Below the pieces are notes generated by a model that searched no databases, was not told the DNA's origin, and worked only from the letters and a program-made list of their open reading frames with translations. From positions 1-64,000 of the forward strand of contig CAMNTM010000002.1 in the NCBI GenBank assembly GCA_946558465.1: a stretch of DNA of 64,000 nucleotides. The letters are read 5' to 3'. This DNA is from an uncultured Lachnospiraceae bacterium. Lineage in GTDB: Bacteria > Bacillota > Clostridia > Lachnospirales > Lachnospiraceae. Numbering within the stretch: position 1 is the stretch's first letter; every line of letters starts with the position of its first letter. The position numbers and the translations under genes are program-made. Positions 8,369 through 15,631 of the stretch are shown here, in pieces.

Positions 8369-8401
8369 AGTATAACAGGCAAATGTCCGTGAAATGTTAC
8401 A
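8369..8401 (-). promoter_or_regulatory. Promoter of the two-component operon with shared operator
   Basis: On the minus strand TGTAACATTTC (8391-8401) precedes a TATACT -10 box (8369-8374) by exactly 16 bases. The element and the spacing are identical to those at 5105-5137. The adjacent GGACATTTG bases inside the spacer are also shared between the two promoters. This is the expected site for autoregulation by the response regulator. Confidence 0.72.
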
Positions 8402-8503
8402 ACAGGAAAATTTCCTCTTTTTCTATGTTAACTCTGATAGAGAGTATATCCAAGTTATATTTCTAAAAAACGCAGAGATAACTCCATAAAACTATCTCTG
8501 TCT

Positions 8504-8665
8504 CTATTCCCACCCCACAAACCGATATCCGCTGCCAACCACAGTCTCTATATGCCACCCCCGATCTTCCTTCTAATGCTACCCATCACATTTACTACTG
8601 CAGCCTGACACTTATCTTCCGGCTTCTTCCAGACCGCTTCGTAGATTGCGGATTGGGAAAGAACC
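8504..8665 (-). pseudogene. Relic of an OmpR-type winged-helix domain
   Basis: On the minus strand one frame reads SQSAIYEAVWKKPEDKCQ and VMGSIRRKIGG, and after a frameshift in a G run the next reads WHIETVVGSGYRFVG before a stop. Together they form the last two thirds of a trans_reg_C domain. No receiver domain or start is present. It is therefore a decayed second response-regulator gene lying just upstream of the intact two-component operon, and not a copy of the intact regulator. Confidence 0.75.
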
Positions 8666-8680
8666 CAGGATGGGTGTGTT

Positions 8681-8885
8681 TCAAAGACCCTCCGTTTCCT
8701 CTTTCGCTACCCTCTCCGTTTCCTCCAACGGAAAATTTGGTATCTCCTCCAGCAGCTTCAATGCTATCTTCTGTTTCAAATCCTCATCCACATAAATTCT
8801 CACACTTCCATCCGGCTGCTTCTCTTTCACTGTGGACAGCTCCCTTGATCGTCTCATAATCCAGTAAATTCCGCCGATTGTCCAT
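8681..8885 (-). pseudogene. Decayed helix-turn-helix gene of a conjugative element
   Basis: An ATG at 8885 with GGAGG upstream opens MDNRRNLLDYETIKGAV. The homologous continuation STVKEKQPDGSVRIYVDEDL and KQKIALKLLEEIPNF is found in a different frame. In Tn916/Tn1549-type elements these two blocks belong to one HTH_16-like protein and are separated by about 20 residues on alternative runs of E-x-V-x-x-Y-x-x-Y-I. Here the joint falls in a short repeated GAGCTGTCC-like stretch, consistent with a small internal deletion and frame loss. The family is recognised from memory; the split frame is seen directly. Confidence 0.65.
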
Positions 8886-8986
8886 AGCTCCGTACCTCCG
8901 GCTAATTGATTTCTTACAGCATACCATATCTTCATGAAAAAAAAGCACCCGCCAGTCATTATCAATACTGACAGATGCCCTCATCC

Positions 8987-9406
8987 TTAATACACCTCAT
9001 CAAAATATCCAATGAATATGGTCATCCGCAACAGCCCGTCCTTAATTGAAAACGTTACATTCTCCGCCCGTTCTGCAATTTCTTTTAGCAGCGTCAGTGC
9101 CTCCCTGTCACAGAACTCAAAATGTGACTGATACAAATCTATGGTCGCCTGCCATTTCTGGTAATCTACCTCGCCCCGGATTCTTCCTCCGAATTGCCTC
9201 ACATATGCATCGCACTCCCCAAGCAGATATTCGTAATCCGCTTTTTCTTTGGGAACCACACGCTTTGGGATTTTATTCATTTCCTCTTGATACCTCTGAA
9301 AGAATCCAACTTCCATTAATGTATCCAGAAAGTCCTTTCCCTCTGACTTATCACTTCGTTCCCGGAATTCCTCTCCGTAGTCTTTTTCATATATTTCGTT
9401 TTCCAT
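8987..9406 (-). CDS. Hypothetical protein of mobile-element type
   Basis: The 139-residue product (MENEIYEKDYGEEFRE...) is highly charged. It contains a helical middle part (LLGECDAYVRQFGG) and a C-terminal segment FSIKDGLLRMTIFIGYFDEVY. I do not recognise a named domain. Similar proteins sit beside the HTH gene of conjugative elements, and here the decayed HTH gene follows at once, so it is probably a remaining cargo or maintenance gene of the same lost element. GTG three codons upstream is an alternative start; the ATG at 9406 is preferred because AAAGG stands nine bases before it. Confidence 0.6.
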   Translation of the reverse strand: MENEIYEKDYGEEFRERSDKSEGKDFLDTLMEVGFFQRYQEEMNKIPKRVVPKEKADYEYLLGECDAYVRQFGGRIRGEVDYQKWQATIDLYQSHFEFCDREALTLLKEIAERAENVTFSIKDGLLRMTIFIGYFDEVY

Positions 9407-9609
9407 GATTCGCACCCTTTCCTGTAGAATAATTTACCACTACGGGTAGGATGTTACCATAGATTTCTTATTATTCGTTGTCATGAAAGATAACTTTATT
9501 GGTCTATATTAATAAGTTTGTTTGTCATCATGTGGATATTTCGGTCCCGTTTGCACCGTGTACCACTTTTTACTTTTGCCCTCGTGAGATGTGCAAATCA
9601 GGCAGACAA

Positions 9610-9660
9610 AATTAAAAAGTTCCCCGTGCCTGGAATTTTCATCTCAAGCATCGGGGAAAC
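9610..9660 (-). terminator. Terminator after the TauE/MarR operon
   Basis: On the minus strand GTTTCCCCG pairs with CGGGGAAC across an 18-24 base loop (9619-9660), followed by TTTTTAATTTT. It lies 67 bases past the TauE stop. The rest of the 320-base gap between 9407 and 9726 holds nothing else I can identify. Confidence 0.75.
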
Positions 9661-9726
9661 ACTCACTGGAAGTTGCATTATCTGCTCTGGGAGCTACCCA
9701 GTCATTTTAAGAATAACAGGTATTTT

Positions 9727-10503
9727 TTAGGTGAGCGCCGAAAACAAAAGCACTACTGCTCCTAATATGACAAGAATAATTCCCGTCGCCCTGTTTAAAG
9801 TTTTTGGCTCTGCCTTATTTGCAAATACAGCAGCAACCCTCGCCCAAAAGAGAGTAAATACTATACAGGAGATCCAAACAAGCAGATCCGGCCTGCCACC
9901 TATGGCGAAGTGAGAAACCGCTCCCGTAAGCGCCGTGAAGGTCATGATAAAAACACTGGTTCCTACAGCGGTTTTCAACTCATATCCAAGAACAGATGTT
10001 AGTATTAAAAGCATCATCATACCGCCGCCCGCTCCGACAAATCCACAGATAAATCCAATCAGAACACCACAGAAAATGGATTGAATAGCCCTTTTCTTTG
10101 CAGAGACATCCATCATAGCCTCTTTTGTTGTCATAACCGGCTTCACAATAAATTTTATACCCAGCAACAAAGTCATAAACACAGAAACATTCCCCATTGC
10201 TGTAGATGGGACTAAACTAGAAACATAACTTCCCACCACGGTAAATACCAGTACGCTTGCCATCATGATCAAGCCATTTTTGATATCAAGGTTTTTGTTT
10301 TTTCCATATGTATAAGCGGATATGGCGCTTGCAAGCACATCAGAGGAAAGGGCAATTCCCACCGCCATATATGGCTCGATGCCAAGAAATGTAATCAGCA
10401 TGGGACTGATGACGGCGGCCGCGCTCATTCCGGCAAAACCAGTTCCCAAGCCGGCGCCCATACCCGCAAAAAAAGTTACAATAGTTGTTATCAGTAACTC
10501 CAC
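9727..10503 (-). CDS. TauE/SafE family anion permease
   Basis: A 258-residue membrane protein with about eight hydrophobic helices. It shows the duplicated TauE/SafE motifs GTGFAGMSAAAVISP near the start and GFVGAGGGMMMLLILT in the second half. Members move sulfite, sulfoacetate, taurine products or other organic anions across the membrane; the substrate here is unknown. The frame has an ATG five codons earlier inside the MarR gene. GGAGG with exactly 8 bases before the GTG at 10503, one base past the MarR stop, makes the GTG the better start. It is cotranscribed with the MarR regulator, which probably controls it. Confidence 0.88.
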   Translation of the reverse strand: MELLITTIVTFFAGMGAGLGTGFAGMSAAAVISPMLITFLGIEPYMAVGIALSSDVLASAISAYTYGKNKNLDIKNGLIMMASVLVFTVVGSYVSSLVPSTAMGNVSVFMTLLLGIKFIVKPVMTTKEAMMDVSAKKRAIQSIFCGVLIGFICGFVGAGGGMMMLLILTSVLGYELKTAVGTSVFIMTFTALTGAVSHFAIGGRPDLLVWISCIVFTLFWARVAAVFANKAEPKTLNRATGIILVILGAVVLLFSALT

Positions 10504-10504
10504 G

Positions 10505-10939
10505 TCAATCGCCTCCATCCAAAATTTTATCCAGATTTTTACCCATCAGATCCATTACCTCAAAAAAGCTCTTTTTTGCTTCTTCGTCCGTATTCTCAAA
10601 CAGCAGCTCAAAAAAAGATTCCTGTACCATTCTCCCTTTATAGATAACCGACTGTGCCTTATCTGTGCATATCAAATGCGTTTTTCTTCTGTCACCTTTT
10701 ACCGTTTCACGTTTCAGATATCCCTCCTGCACTAGTTTTTCAACATTCACAGAAACCAGGTTCGCCTTAATTTTTCTGACTTCAACGATATCACTTGCCG
10801 TTTTATATTCCGGATTATTCGCAAGAAACATCAAAATATCAAATGCCGTCTGAGGCAGACCAAGCTCCTGACATAATGGCTTACATTTCTTACTATAGGC
10901 CAGCGAAACTTTCAGAGCAAAATCTATGCTCGCATTCAA
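10505..10939 (-). CDS. MarR-family transcriptional regulator
   Basis: A winged-helix protein of 144 residues with KTASDIVEVRKIKANLVSVNV as recognition region and the wing LKRETVKGDRRKTHLICT. It ends just before the TauE gene and probably represses the pair in response to a small anion or phenolic ligand. AAGGAGG stands 8 bases before a TTG at 10939 (MNASIDFALK), while the GTG three codons earlier overlaps the ribosome site, so the TTG is preferred. The palindromic operator candidate at 10956-10993 lies directly upstream. Confidence 0.87.
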   Translation of the reverse strand: MNASIDFALKVSLAYSKKCKPLCQELGLPQTAFDILMFLANNPEYKTASDIVEVRKIKANLVSVNVEKLVQEGYLKRETVKGDRRKTHLICTDKAQSVIYKGRMVQESFFELLFENTDEEAKKSFFEVMDLMGKNLDKILDGGD

Positions 10940-10955
10940 CGCAAACACCTCCTTG

Positions 10956-10993
10956 ATTATTCTATTTTTAAATAGTTCATTTTTGAAATAATC
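10956..10993 (-). promoter_or_regulatory. Palindromic operator candidate for MarR regulator
   Basis: GATTATT (10956-10962) is matched by AATAATC (10987-10993), enclosing a second palindrome CTATTT...AAATAG (10964-10977). Nested AT-rich palindromes within 20 bases of a MarR start codon are typical autoregulatory sites. A -10/-35 pair could not be placed with confidence. Confidence 0.45.
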
Positions 10994-11087
10994 ATACTAA
11001 ACTTCTCTCTTCATGTCAAGGGAATATTATGCGTGTCTTTTATTCTGTGTTTTTACTTGAAACCAGGTAACAGAGATTTTATCAAAA

Positions 11088-11241
11088 GAAACAGCCTGGA
11101 ATCATGCGGCTTTTATTTTACCACATAAATCCAGGCTGTTTATCCCGTAAAATCTTTATCGTTTTCAGATCCCTTCCCCATGCCAAAACTCGTTCGGCAC
11201 ACTCTGGAATACTTCATGCTTCGGTTTTTCCAAGACAAATG
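11088..11241 (-). pseudogene. 3' fragment of a DUF1810 gene with its terminator hairpin
   Basis: The minus strand reads VFVLEKPKHEVFQSVPNEFW, then a stop and further degenerate codons. This matches the C-terminus of the intact DUF1810 protein at 12431-12871 (LFALAKPECEVFQKVLDKFF). The hairpin AACAGCCTGGA...TCCAGGCTGTT (11088-11142) also has a counterpart over the stop codon of the intact gene. The fragment abuts the end of the EamA gene, so EamA is bracketed by a broken and an intact DUF1810 copy. Confidence 0.75.
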
Positions 11242-12111
11242 CTACGCCCAAACGGCCATTACCATTGTTCCTGATACCATTAGCAATAGACCAATGAATG
11301 CTTTTTTGCTGAGTTTTTCATGAAAGACTACATATGAAAAAGCTATCGAAACCAAAATACTCATCTTATCAATCGGAACAACAACGCTGACAATTCCGTT
11401 TTGAATAGCATAGTAATAGCACAGCCATGATGCTCCTGTTGCCAATCCCGATAAAGCTATAAATAAGAGTTCTTTTTTATCAACTGCTTTTAACTCACTT
11501 TGCTTACCTTTCGCAAATACAATTCCCCACGCCATAACCAAAACGATGCCTGTCCTGATAGCGGTTCCAAGGTTAGATTCAACGCCAGTAATTCCAACTT
11601 TTGCGAGGATCGAAGTCAATGCGGCAAACACAGCGGAGGCGACAGCATAAGGAAGCCAGGTTCGTCTGATTTCAGTATTTCCGGCAGACTTCTTCTCAAT
11701 CATCAGGAATACCCCTGTCGCCAGCAGCACTGTACCGGTAAGCTTTGCAGGCAGATGGTTTGTTTCACCCAAAAGAACAATCGCCAGAAGAATACTCAAT
11801 ATAGTGCTTGATTTGTCGATAGGTACAATCTTATTTACATCCCCCATAGACAATGCTTTAAAGTAACATATCCATGATGCCGCCGTAGCCATACCGGACA
11901 GCACAAGAAAAATCAATGATTTCGTTTCTATCTGGGTAATCGAATTTGCAGATCCCACGATGAACACCATGATCCACGAAAATATCAAAACGACGATCGT
12001 TCGCAAAGCCGTGGCTACATCAGAGTCCGTTTTCTTGATTCCACACTTTGCCAGAATAGCCGTCAAACCTGCGAAAAGAGCAGATAAAACTGCCATTACA
12101 AGCCATAACAT
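11242..12111 (-). CDS. EamA/DMT-family transporter
   Basis: The 289-residue protein has ten hydrophobic helices in two EamA repeats. The repeats are visible as LAKCGIKKTDSDVATALRT and LAKVGITGVESNLGTAIRT, and as SGMATAASWICYFKAL and SGLATGASWLCYYYAI. DMT transporters export amino acids, drugs or metabolites; the substrate is unknown. AGGTG nine bases before the ATG supports the start. It lies downstream of the DUF1810 gene terminator and appears monocistronic. Confidence 0.9.
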   Translation of the reverse strand: MLWLVMAVLSALFAGLTAILAKCGIKKTDSDVATALRTIVVLIFSWIMVFIVGSANSITQIETKSLIFLVLSGMATAASWICYFKALSMGDVNKIVPIDKSSTILSILLAIVLLGETNHLPAKLTGTVLLATGVFLMIEKKSAGNTEIRRTWLPYAVASAVFAALTSILAKVGITGVESNLGTAIRTGIVLVMAWGIVFAKGKQSELKAVDKKELLFIALSGLATGASWLCYYYAIQNGIVSVVVPIDKMSILVSIAFSYVVFHEKLSKKAFIGLLLMVSGTMVMAVWA

Positions 12112-12293
12112 ATTTCAGTTCACCTCATAAACTTTAGTTTATTTTAACTCGTATCGCCAGTATAGCATAGTGTAAAGACTTTTTCCAGCAGTTCTCTTTA
12201 TTATAACAAGCCATTCTATCCCGAACTTTCTCAAGCAAAAATCCCCCATTCTCGCCCCAATGCACCCTATCGTTTTTTGAGCATGGGTAATCG

Positions 12294-12328
12294 TTAAAAA
12301 TGCACCCTCAACGCCCAAAGGGTGCATT
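12294..12328 (-). terminator. Terminator downstream of the DUF1810 gene
   Basis: On the minus strand a perfect 9-bp stem AATGCACCC/GGGTGCATT (12299-12328) with a 12-base loop is followed by TTTTTAA. It ends the DUF1810 transcript. A partial third copy of the arm (AATGCACCC) sits at 12259-12267. Nothing else is evident between 12140 and 12290. Confidence 0.7.
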
Positions 12329-12430
12329 GTATCAATTTGTGGTACGCAAGCCAGTGAGACGATACGCCAATAATCATCAATACATAATAGGTTTATTTAC
12401 TAAAAAAGCCTGGAACCATGCGGTTTCTAT

Positions 12431-12871
12431 TTACCACATAGTTCCAAGCTTTTTGTCCTGTAAAATTTCTATTGTTTTCTGGTCCATTTCTCCCTGAAAG
12501 AATTTGTCCAGCACCTTCTGAAATACTTCACACTCCGGTTTTGCCAAGGCAAATAAAGTCATGGAGGATTTCAGTTTCAGATCATCTGGCCATCCCATCA
12601 CAGCGGTTGCGTCATCGGAATCCACATCCAGTAATGCCTGCGAGATTTCAATGAGATTACTGCTAAGTGTGTAATCTTCCATATATGCTTTCGCTTCATC
12701 CATATCCTTGATTGCATAATACTGGGCAGTCTCACTGTAGCCAAGTCCCGCAATCTGTGGAAAGATAAACCACATCCAATGGCTCCTCTTCTGCCCGGAC
12801 TTTATCTCCTGCAGAGCGGTCCGGTAATAAGTTTGCTGCGCAATCAGAAATCGTTCTAAATCGTTGTTCAT
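12431..12871 (-). CDS. DUF1810 family protein
   Basis: The 146-residue protein carries the family blocks LERFLIAQQTYYRTALQEIK, KRSHWMWFIFPQIAGLG and ATAVMGWPDDLKLKSSMTLF. DUF1810 proteins are small calpastatin-like cytoplasmic proteins with no established enzymatic role. GGGAGGT nine bases before the ATG fixes the start. The last codons and the stop are embedded in a hairpin (12404-12453) that reappears in the broken copy at 11088-11241. Length is normal for the family. Confidence 0.88.
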   Translation of the reverse strand: MNNDLERFLIAQQTYYRTALQEIKSGQKRSHWMWFIFPQIAGLGYSETAQYYAIKDMDEAKAYMEDYTLSSNLIEISQALLDVDSDDATAVMGWPDDLKLKSSMTLFALAKPECEVFQKVLDKFFQGEMDQKTIEILQDKKLGTMW

Positions 12872-12938
12872 TCTCTATTCCACCTCCCGGTCTGTTATCT
12901 AAAACTCCATTCAACTCTGTATTCAAAAAGAAGCTGTA

Positions 12939-13418
12939 TCACTTAGCAAGTTCTGAAAGCGTGGCACCAGTAATACGGTACACGGTCCAATCAGACATTG
13001 GTTCTGCGCCAAGGGACAAATAAAAGTCAATACTCGGCTTATTCCAATCCAGGCACCACCATTCCAATCGTCCACAGCCACGCTCAACTGCAATTGCTGC
13101 CAGCTTCTTTAATATGGCTTTACCATATCCTTTTCCCCTATACTCTGGCCGTACAAATAAGTCTTCTAAATAGATCCCGGCTCTGCCAAGAAATGTGGAA
13201 AAGTTATGGAAGAAAAGAGCAAACCCGATTTCTTTGCCATCTGCAACCGCAAAAATAACCTCCGCTTTTTCTCTGTCAAAAATCCACTCTTCCAGTGTTT
13301 TCTCATCAGCAACAACCTCATCCAGCATTTTTTCATAGGCTGCCAGCTCTTTAATAAAACTTAGGATTAATGAAGTATCTTTTCTTTCTGCATATCTAAA
13401 GTTAAGTTTTTCACTCAT
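12939..13418 (-). CDS. GNAT N-acetyltransferase, diamine-acetyltransferase-like
   Basis: A 159-residue GNAT enzyme with the acetyl-CoA loop RPEYRGKGYGKAIL near residue 90, and the diamine/thialysine acetyltransferase hallmarks IYLEDLFV and LEWWCLDWNKPSIDFYLSLGA. It probably acetylates a small amine such as a polyamine or thialysine in the cytoplasm; the exact substrate is inferred from family only. It follows the HTH gene at 13455 by 36 bases on the same strand, so the two may form one unit under the operator pair at 13820-13871. Confidence 0.86.
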   Translation of the reverse strand: MSEKLNFRYAERKDTSLILSFIKELAAYEKMLDEVVADEKTLEEWIFDREKAEVIFAVADGKEIGFALFFHNFSTFLGRAGIYLEDLFVRPEYRGKGYGKAILKKLAAIAVERGCGRLEWWCLDWNKPSIDFYLSLGAEPMSDWTVYRITGATLSELAK

Positions 13419-13454
13419 TATTGAATCACCTCACACCGACCTTAAAATATTGCA

Positions 13455-13784
13455 TTAGCTCAGGAAATCCTCTACAAGAGTATATGACAACAGCTTAAGC
13501 AAACGCTGCGGTACCGGATTTTTCCCGTATTCCCAATCTTCCAGTGTTCTCATTTTTATCTCATACTGCTCACAGAACTGCGGACGGAGCATTCCCAAAT
13601 ATTCCCGAATATCTCTAATGCCCATATGAGCAGCATCGTATATAAACCGCAGCAACAGCACAATGTTATCATCTGGTGTTTTCTTTAGTTCCATATCATC
13701 CTCACGGCGTTCTATGAATACATCCACGTTCTCACAACTTTTTGCCTCATCATACAATTCAGAAAACAGCCCAAATTTCATCAT
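13455..13784 (-). CDS. HTH-type regulator or antitoxin-like protein
   Basis: A 109-residue protein whose second half (IREYLGMLRPQFCEQYEI, then RTLEDWEYGKNPVPQRLLKLL) matches the small HTH proteins in which a QFCxxYxIxxRTLxxWExGxxxxP block forms the DNA-binding helices. Such proteins often act alone or as antitoxins, but no partner toxin is adjacent. Two near-identical palindromes over its promoter suggest strong self-repression. The downstream GNAT gene may be cotranscribed. Confidence 0.72.
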   Translation of the reverse strand: MMKFGLFSELYDEAKSCENVDVFIERREDDMELKKTPDDNIVLLLRFIYDAAHMGIRDIREYLGMLRPQFCEQYEIKMRTLEDWEYGKNPVPQRLLKLLSYTLVEDFLS

Positions 13785-13819
13785 CTAACCTCCTTGCAAA
13801 CTCTTCCGTTTACGCTTAC

Positions 13820-13871
13820 AAAATACCACGTCCAATGTGGAATGTCAAGTCATTTCCCACGTCAAACGTGG
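13820..13871 (-). promoter_or_regulatory. Consensus promoter with two palindromic operators
   Basis: On the minus strand TTGACA (13843-13848) and TATTTT (13820-13825) are 17 bases apart. One palindrome CCACGTCCAATGTGG (13826-13840) fills the spacer and another, CCACGTCAAACGTGG (13857-13871), lies upstream; centres are 31 bases apart, about three helical turns. The layout is that of a repressed promoter, most simply self-repression by the HTH protein at 13455. Confidence 0.75.
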
Positions 13872-13972
13872 TTTCTGAATTCTCCATTAGCAGTGATGAT
13901 GTCAAATCAAAAACAGCCAGGGTAACAGACGCTCCTACTGATACCCTGACTGTACATTTTTTATCTGTATGC

Positions 13973-14042
13973 TTTAGCAAAACACTAAACCTTTTAGCGA
14001 AACTCAAACATTTTAGCGAAACCCATACAATTTAGCGAAACT
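13973..14042. repeat. Iteron-like direct repeats, 19-base period
   Basis: TTTAGCGAAAC recurs at 13993, 14012 and 14031 with an exact 19-base period, and a degenerate copy TTTAGCAAAAC lies at 13973. They occupy the 370-base gap between the HTH gene and rlmD. They could be a regulator array or the relic of a plasmid-type iteron. The rest of the gap shows nothing else. Confidence 0.7.
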
Positions 14043-14155
14043 CCATTTCAGCAAATTATCTTTGAACCCCACCCCAGAAAACAAGCCGTCTTACCAAACA
14101 TATTTCACGAGAAATACAGCAACATTTTCTCTTTGAATCGGCTCAAACCTTTGAT

Positions 14156-15625
14156 TTACTGGGCTTTTTTCGTCAGCAGAGCGACTGTCTCAACATGCCA
14201 CGTCCCCGGAAACATATCCACTCCCCCCACACGCTCTACCTTATACCCTCTCCCCTGCAGCATTTCTAAATCCCGCACCAAACTTGTCGGCTTACAGGCA
14301 ATATACACCATCCGATCCACCCCAAAATTCGCTATCTTCTCCAACGCCTTCGGATTTACCCCGTCTCTCGGCGGATCAAGCACAATCAGATCTGGCACCT
14401 CATTTAACTCATCTATCACCCTGAGCACATCTCCGGCCCAGAAGCTGCAGTTTGAGAGCCCATTAAGCCTGGCATTTTCTCTGGCCGCCTCGACAGCCTC
14501 CTCTACAATTTCCACGCCTACTACCTTTTTTGCCACCGGTGCCAGTATCTGGGCTATAGTTCCCGTCCCGCTGTACAGATCAAAGATAACTTTATCCTTC
14601 GTATCTCCTATATAACTCCTTGCCATCTTATAGAGCACCTCCGCGCCCAGCGAATTTGTCTGAAAGAAAGAAAAAGGCGTAATCTTAAAACGAAGCCCTA
14701 AAAGCTCCTCGTAAAAATAATCCTGCCCATATAATACTTCTGTTCCCTCGTCCTTTACTACGTCGGCCACACTGTCATTTCTAGTATGAAGAATTCCTAT
14801 AATTTTGCCTTCAAGAGGAAGAGATTGAATTCTTTTCGCCCAGTCTTTCAAAAACTTTACCGTCCCGCCACCGGCTGCACCCCCTCTTTCCTCCTCTTTC
14901 ATCGAACACTTATCTGCTTTATTCATGAGACACTTGCCTGCCCCATTCAACAAACACCCGTCTGCTTCACCCGCTGTAATCAAATCAACCAGAATCTCTT
15001 TTGTCTTCACTGCCTTCCTTACAAGAAGATGACGGAAAAACCCTGTATGCTTTATACGGTGATAATACGGAAGTCCGCTCTCTTCTGCAGCTTCCAGCGT
15101 ACAGGCAAGTATCCTCTGGTAATCCTCATCTACAATCCGGCACCCCTTTACTGTTACAATATCATGAAAGCTTCCCCGTTTATGCATACCAAGCGCCATA
15201 GGACCATTCTTATATTCATCACCGAAGGAAAACTCCATTTTATTTCGATAGCCGAAAACTGCCGGGCTAGGCTTTATTCCCTCCCAGACATAAGATCCGT
15301 CTACAGCCCTGTCCATCATTTCCCGAATCTGCCCTTCCTTCAATTTCAGCTGTTCTTCATAGGGCAGAGTCTGATAAGTACAGCCACCGCACTGTCCAAA
15401 ATGAGGACATTCAGCCTCCCGCTCCATCGGAGAGACCTCCAATACCTCCAGAATCCTTCCCTCCGCTCTATCGCCGCGGACCTTATTTACAGAAAAACGG
15501 ATTCTCTGCCCTGGAATCGTATTTTTTACCGTCACCGTCTTCTGTTCATCCTGAAGAAAAATCCTCCCTTTATTTGGGAATTCCAAAGCCTCGACAATCC
15601 CCTCATATATCTGTCCTTTTTTCAT
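14156..15625 (-). CDS. rlmD: 23S rRNA (uracil-C5)-methyltransferase, RlmD/RumA family
   Basis: The 489-residue enzyme has an N-terminal TRAM domain (1-60) and iron-sulfur cysteines C73, C79 and C82 in ECPHFGQCGGC plus a fourth in VKGCRIV. The SAM-binding DLYSGTGTIAQILAP and catalytic ACKPTSL follow in the Rossmann methyltransferase domain. It methylates a uridine of 23S rRNA (U1939-type), or a related position as in RlmCD enzymes. A low-complexity insert after ITAGEADG contains three 8-residue repeats (CLLNGAGK, CLMNKADK, CSMKEEER), absent from typical members. It follows the NYN gene by 6 bases, so the pair is an operon. Confidence 0.9.
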   Translation of the reverse strand: MKKGQIYEGIVEALEFPNKGRIFLQDEQKTVTVKNTIPGQRIRFSVNKVRGDRAEGRILEVLEVSPMEREAECPHFGQCGGCTYQTLPYEEQLKLKEGQIREMMDRAVDGSYVWEGIKPSPAVFGYRNKMEFSFGDEYKNGPMALGMHKRGSFHDIVTVKGCRIVDEDYQRILACTLEAAEESGLPYYHRIKHTGFFRHLLVRKAVKTKEILVDLITAGEADGCLLNGAGKCLMNKADKCSMKEEERGGAAGGGTVKFLKDWAKRIQSLPLEGKIIGILHTRNDSVADVVKDEGTEVLYGQDYFYEELLGLRFKITPFSFFQTNSLGAEVLYKMARSYIGDTKDKVIFDLYSGTGTIAQILAPVAKKVVGVEIVEEAVEAARENARLNGLSNCSFWAGDVLRVIDELNEVPDLIVLDPPRDGVNPKALEKIANFGVDRMVYIACKPTSLVRDLEMLQGRGYKVERVGGVDMFPGTWHVETVALLTKKAQ

Positions 15626-15631
15626 TACCTA

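Noticed and set aside
8784-8984. A 66-residue frame across the decayed HTH gene
   Set aside because: Only the segment from MDNRRN has a ribosome site and family resemblance; the upstream part lacks both, so the pseudogene call was used.
12139-12327. A 62-residue frame containing the terminator hairpin
   Set aside because: The start lies in the terminator of the DUF1810 gene, no ribosome site is seen, and composition is that of intergenic DNA.
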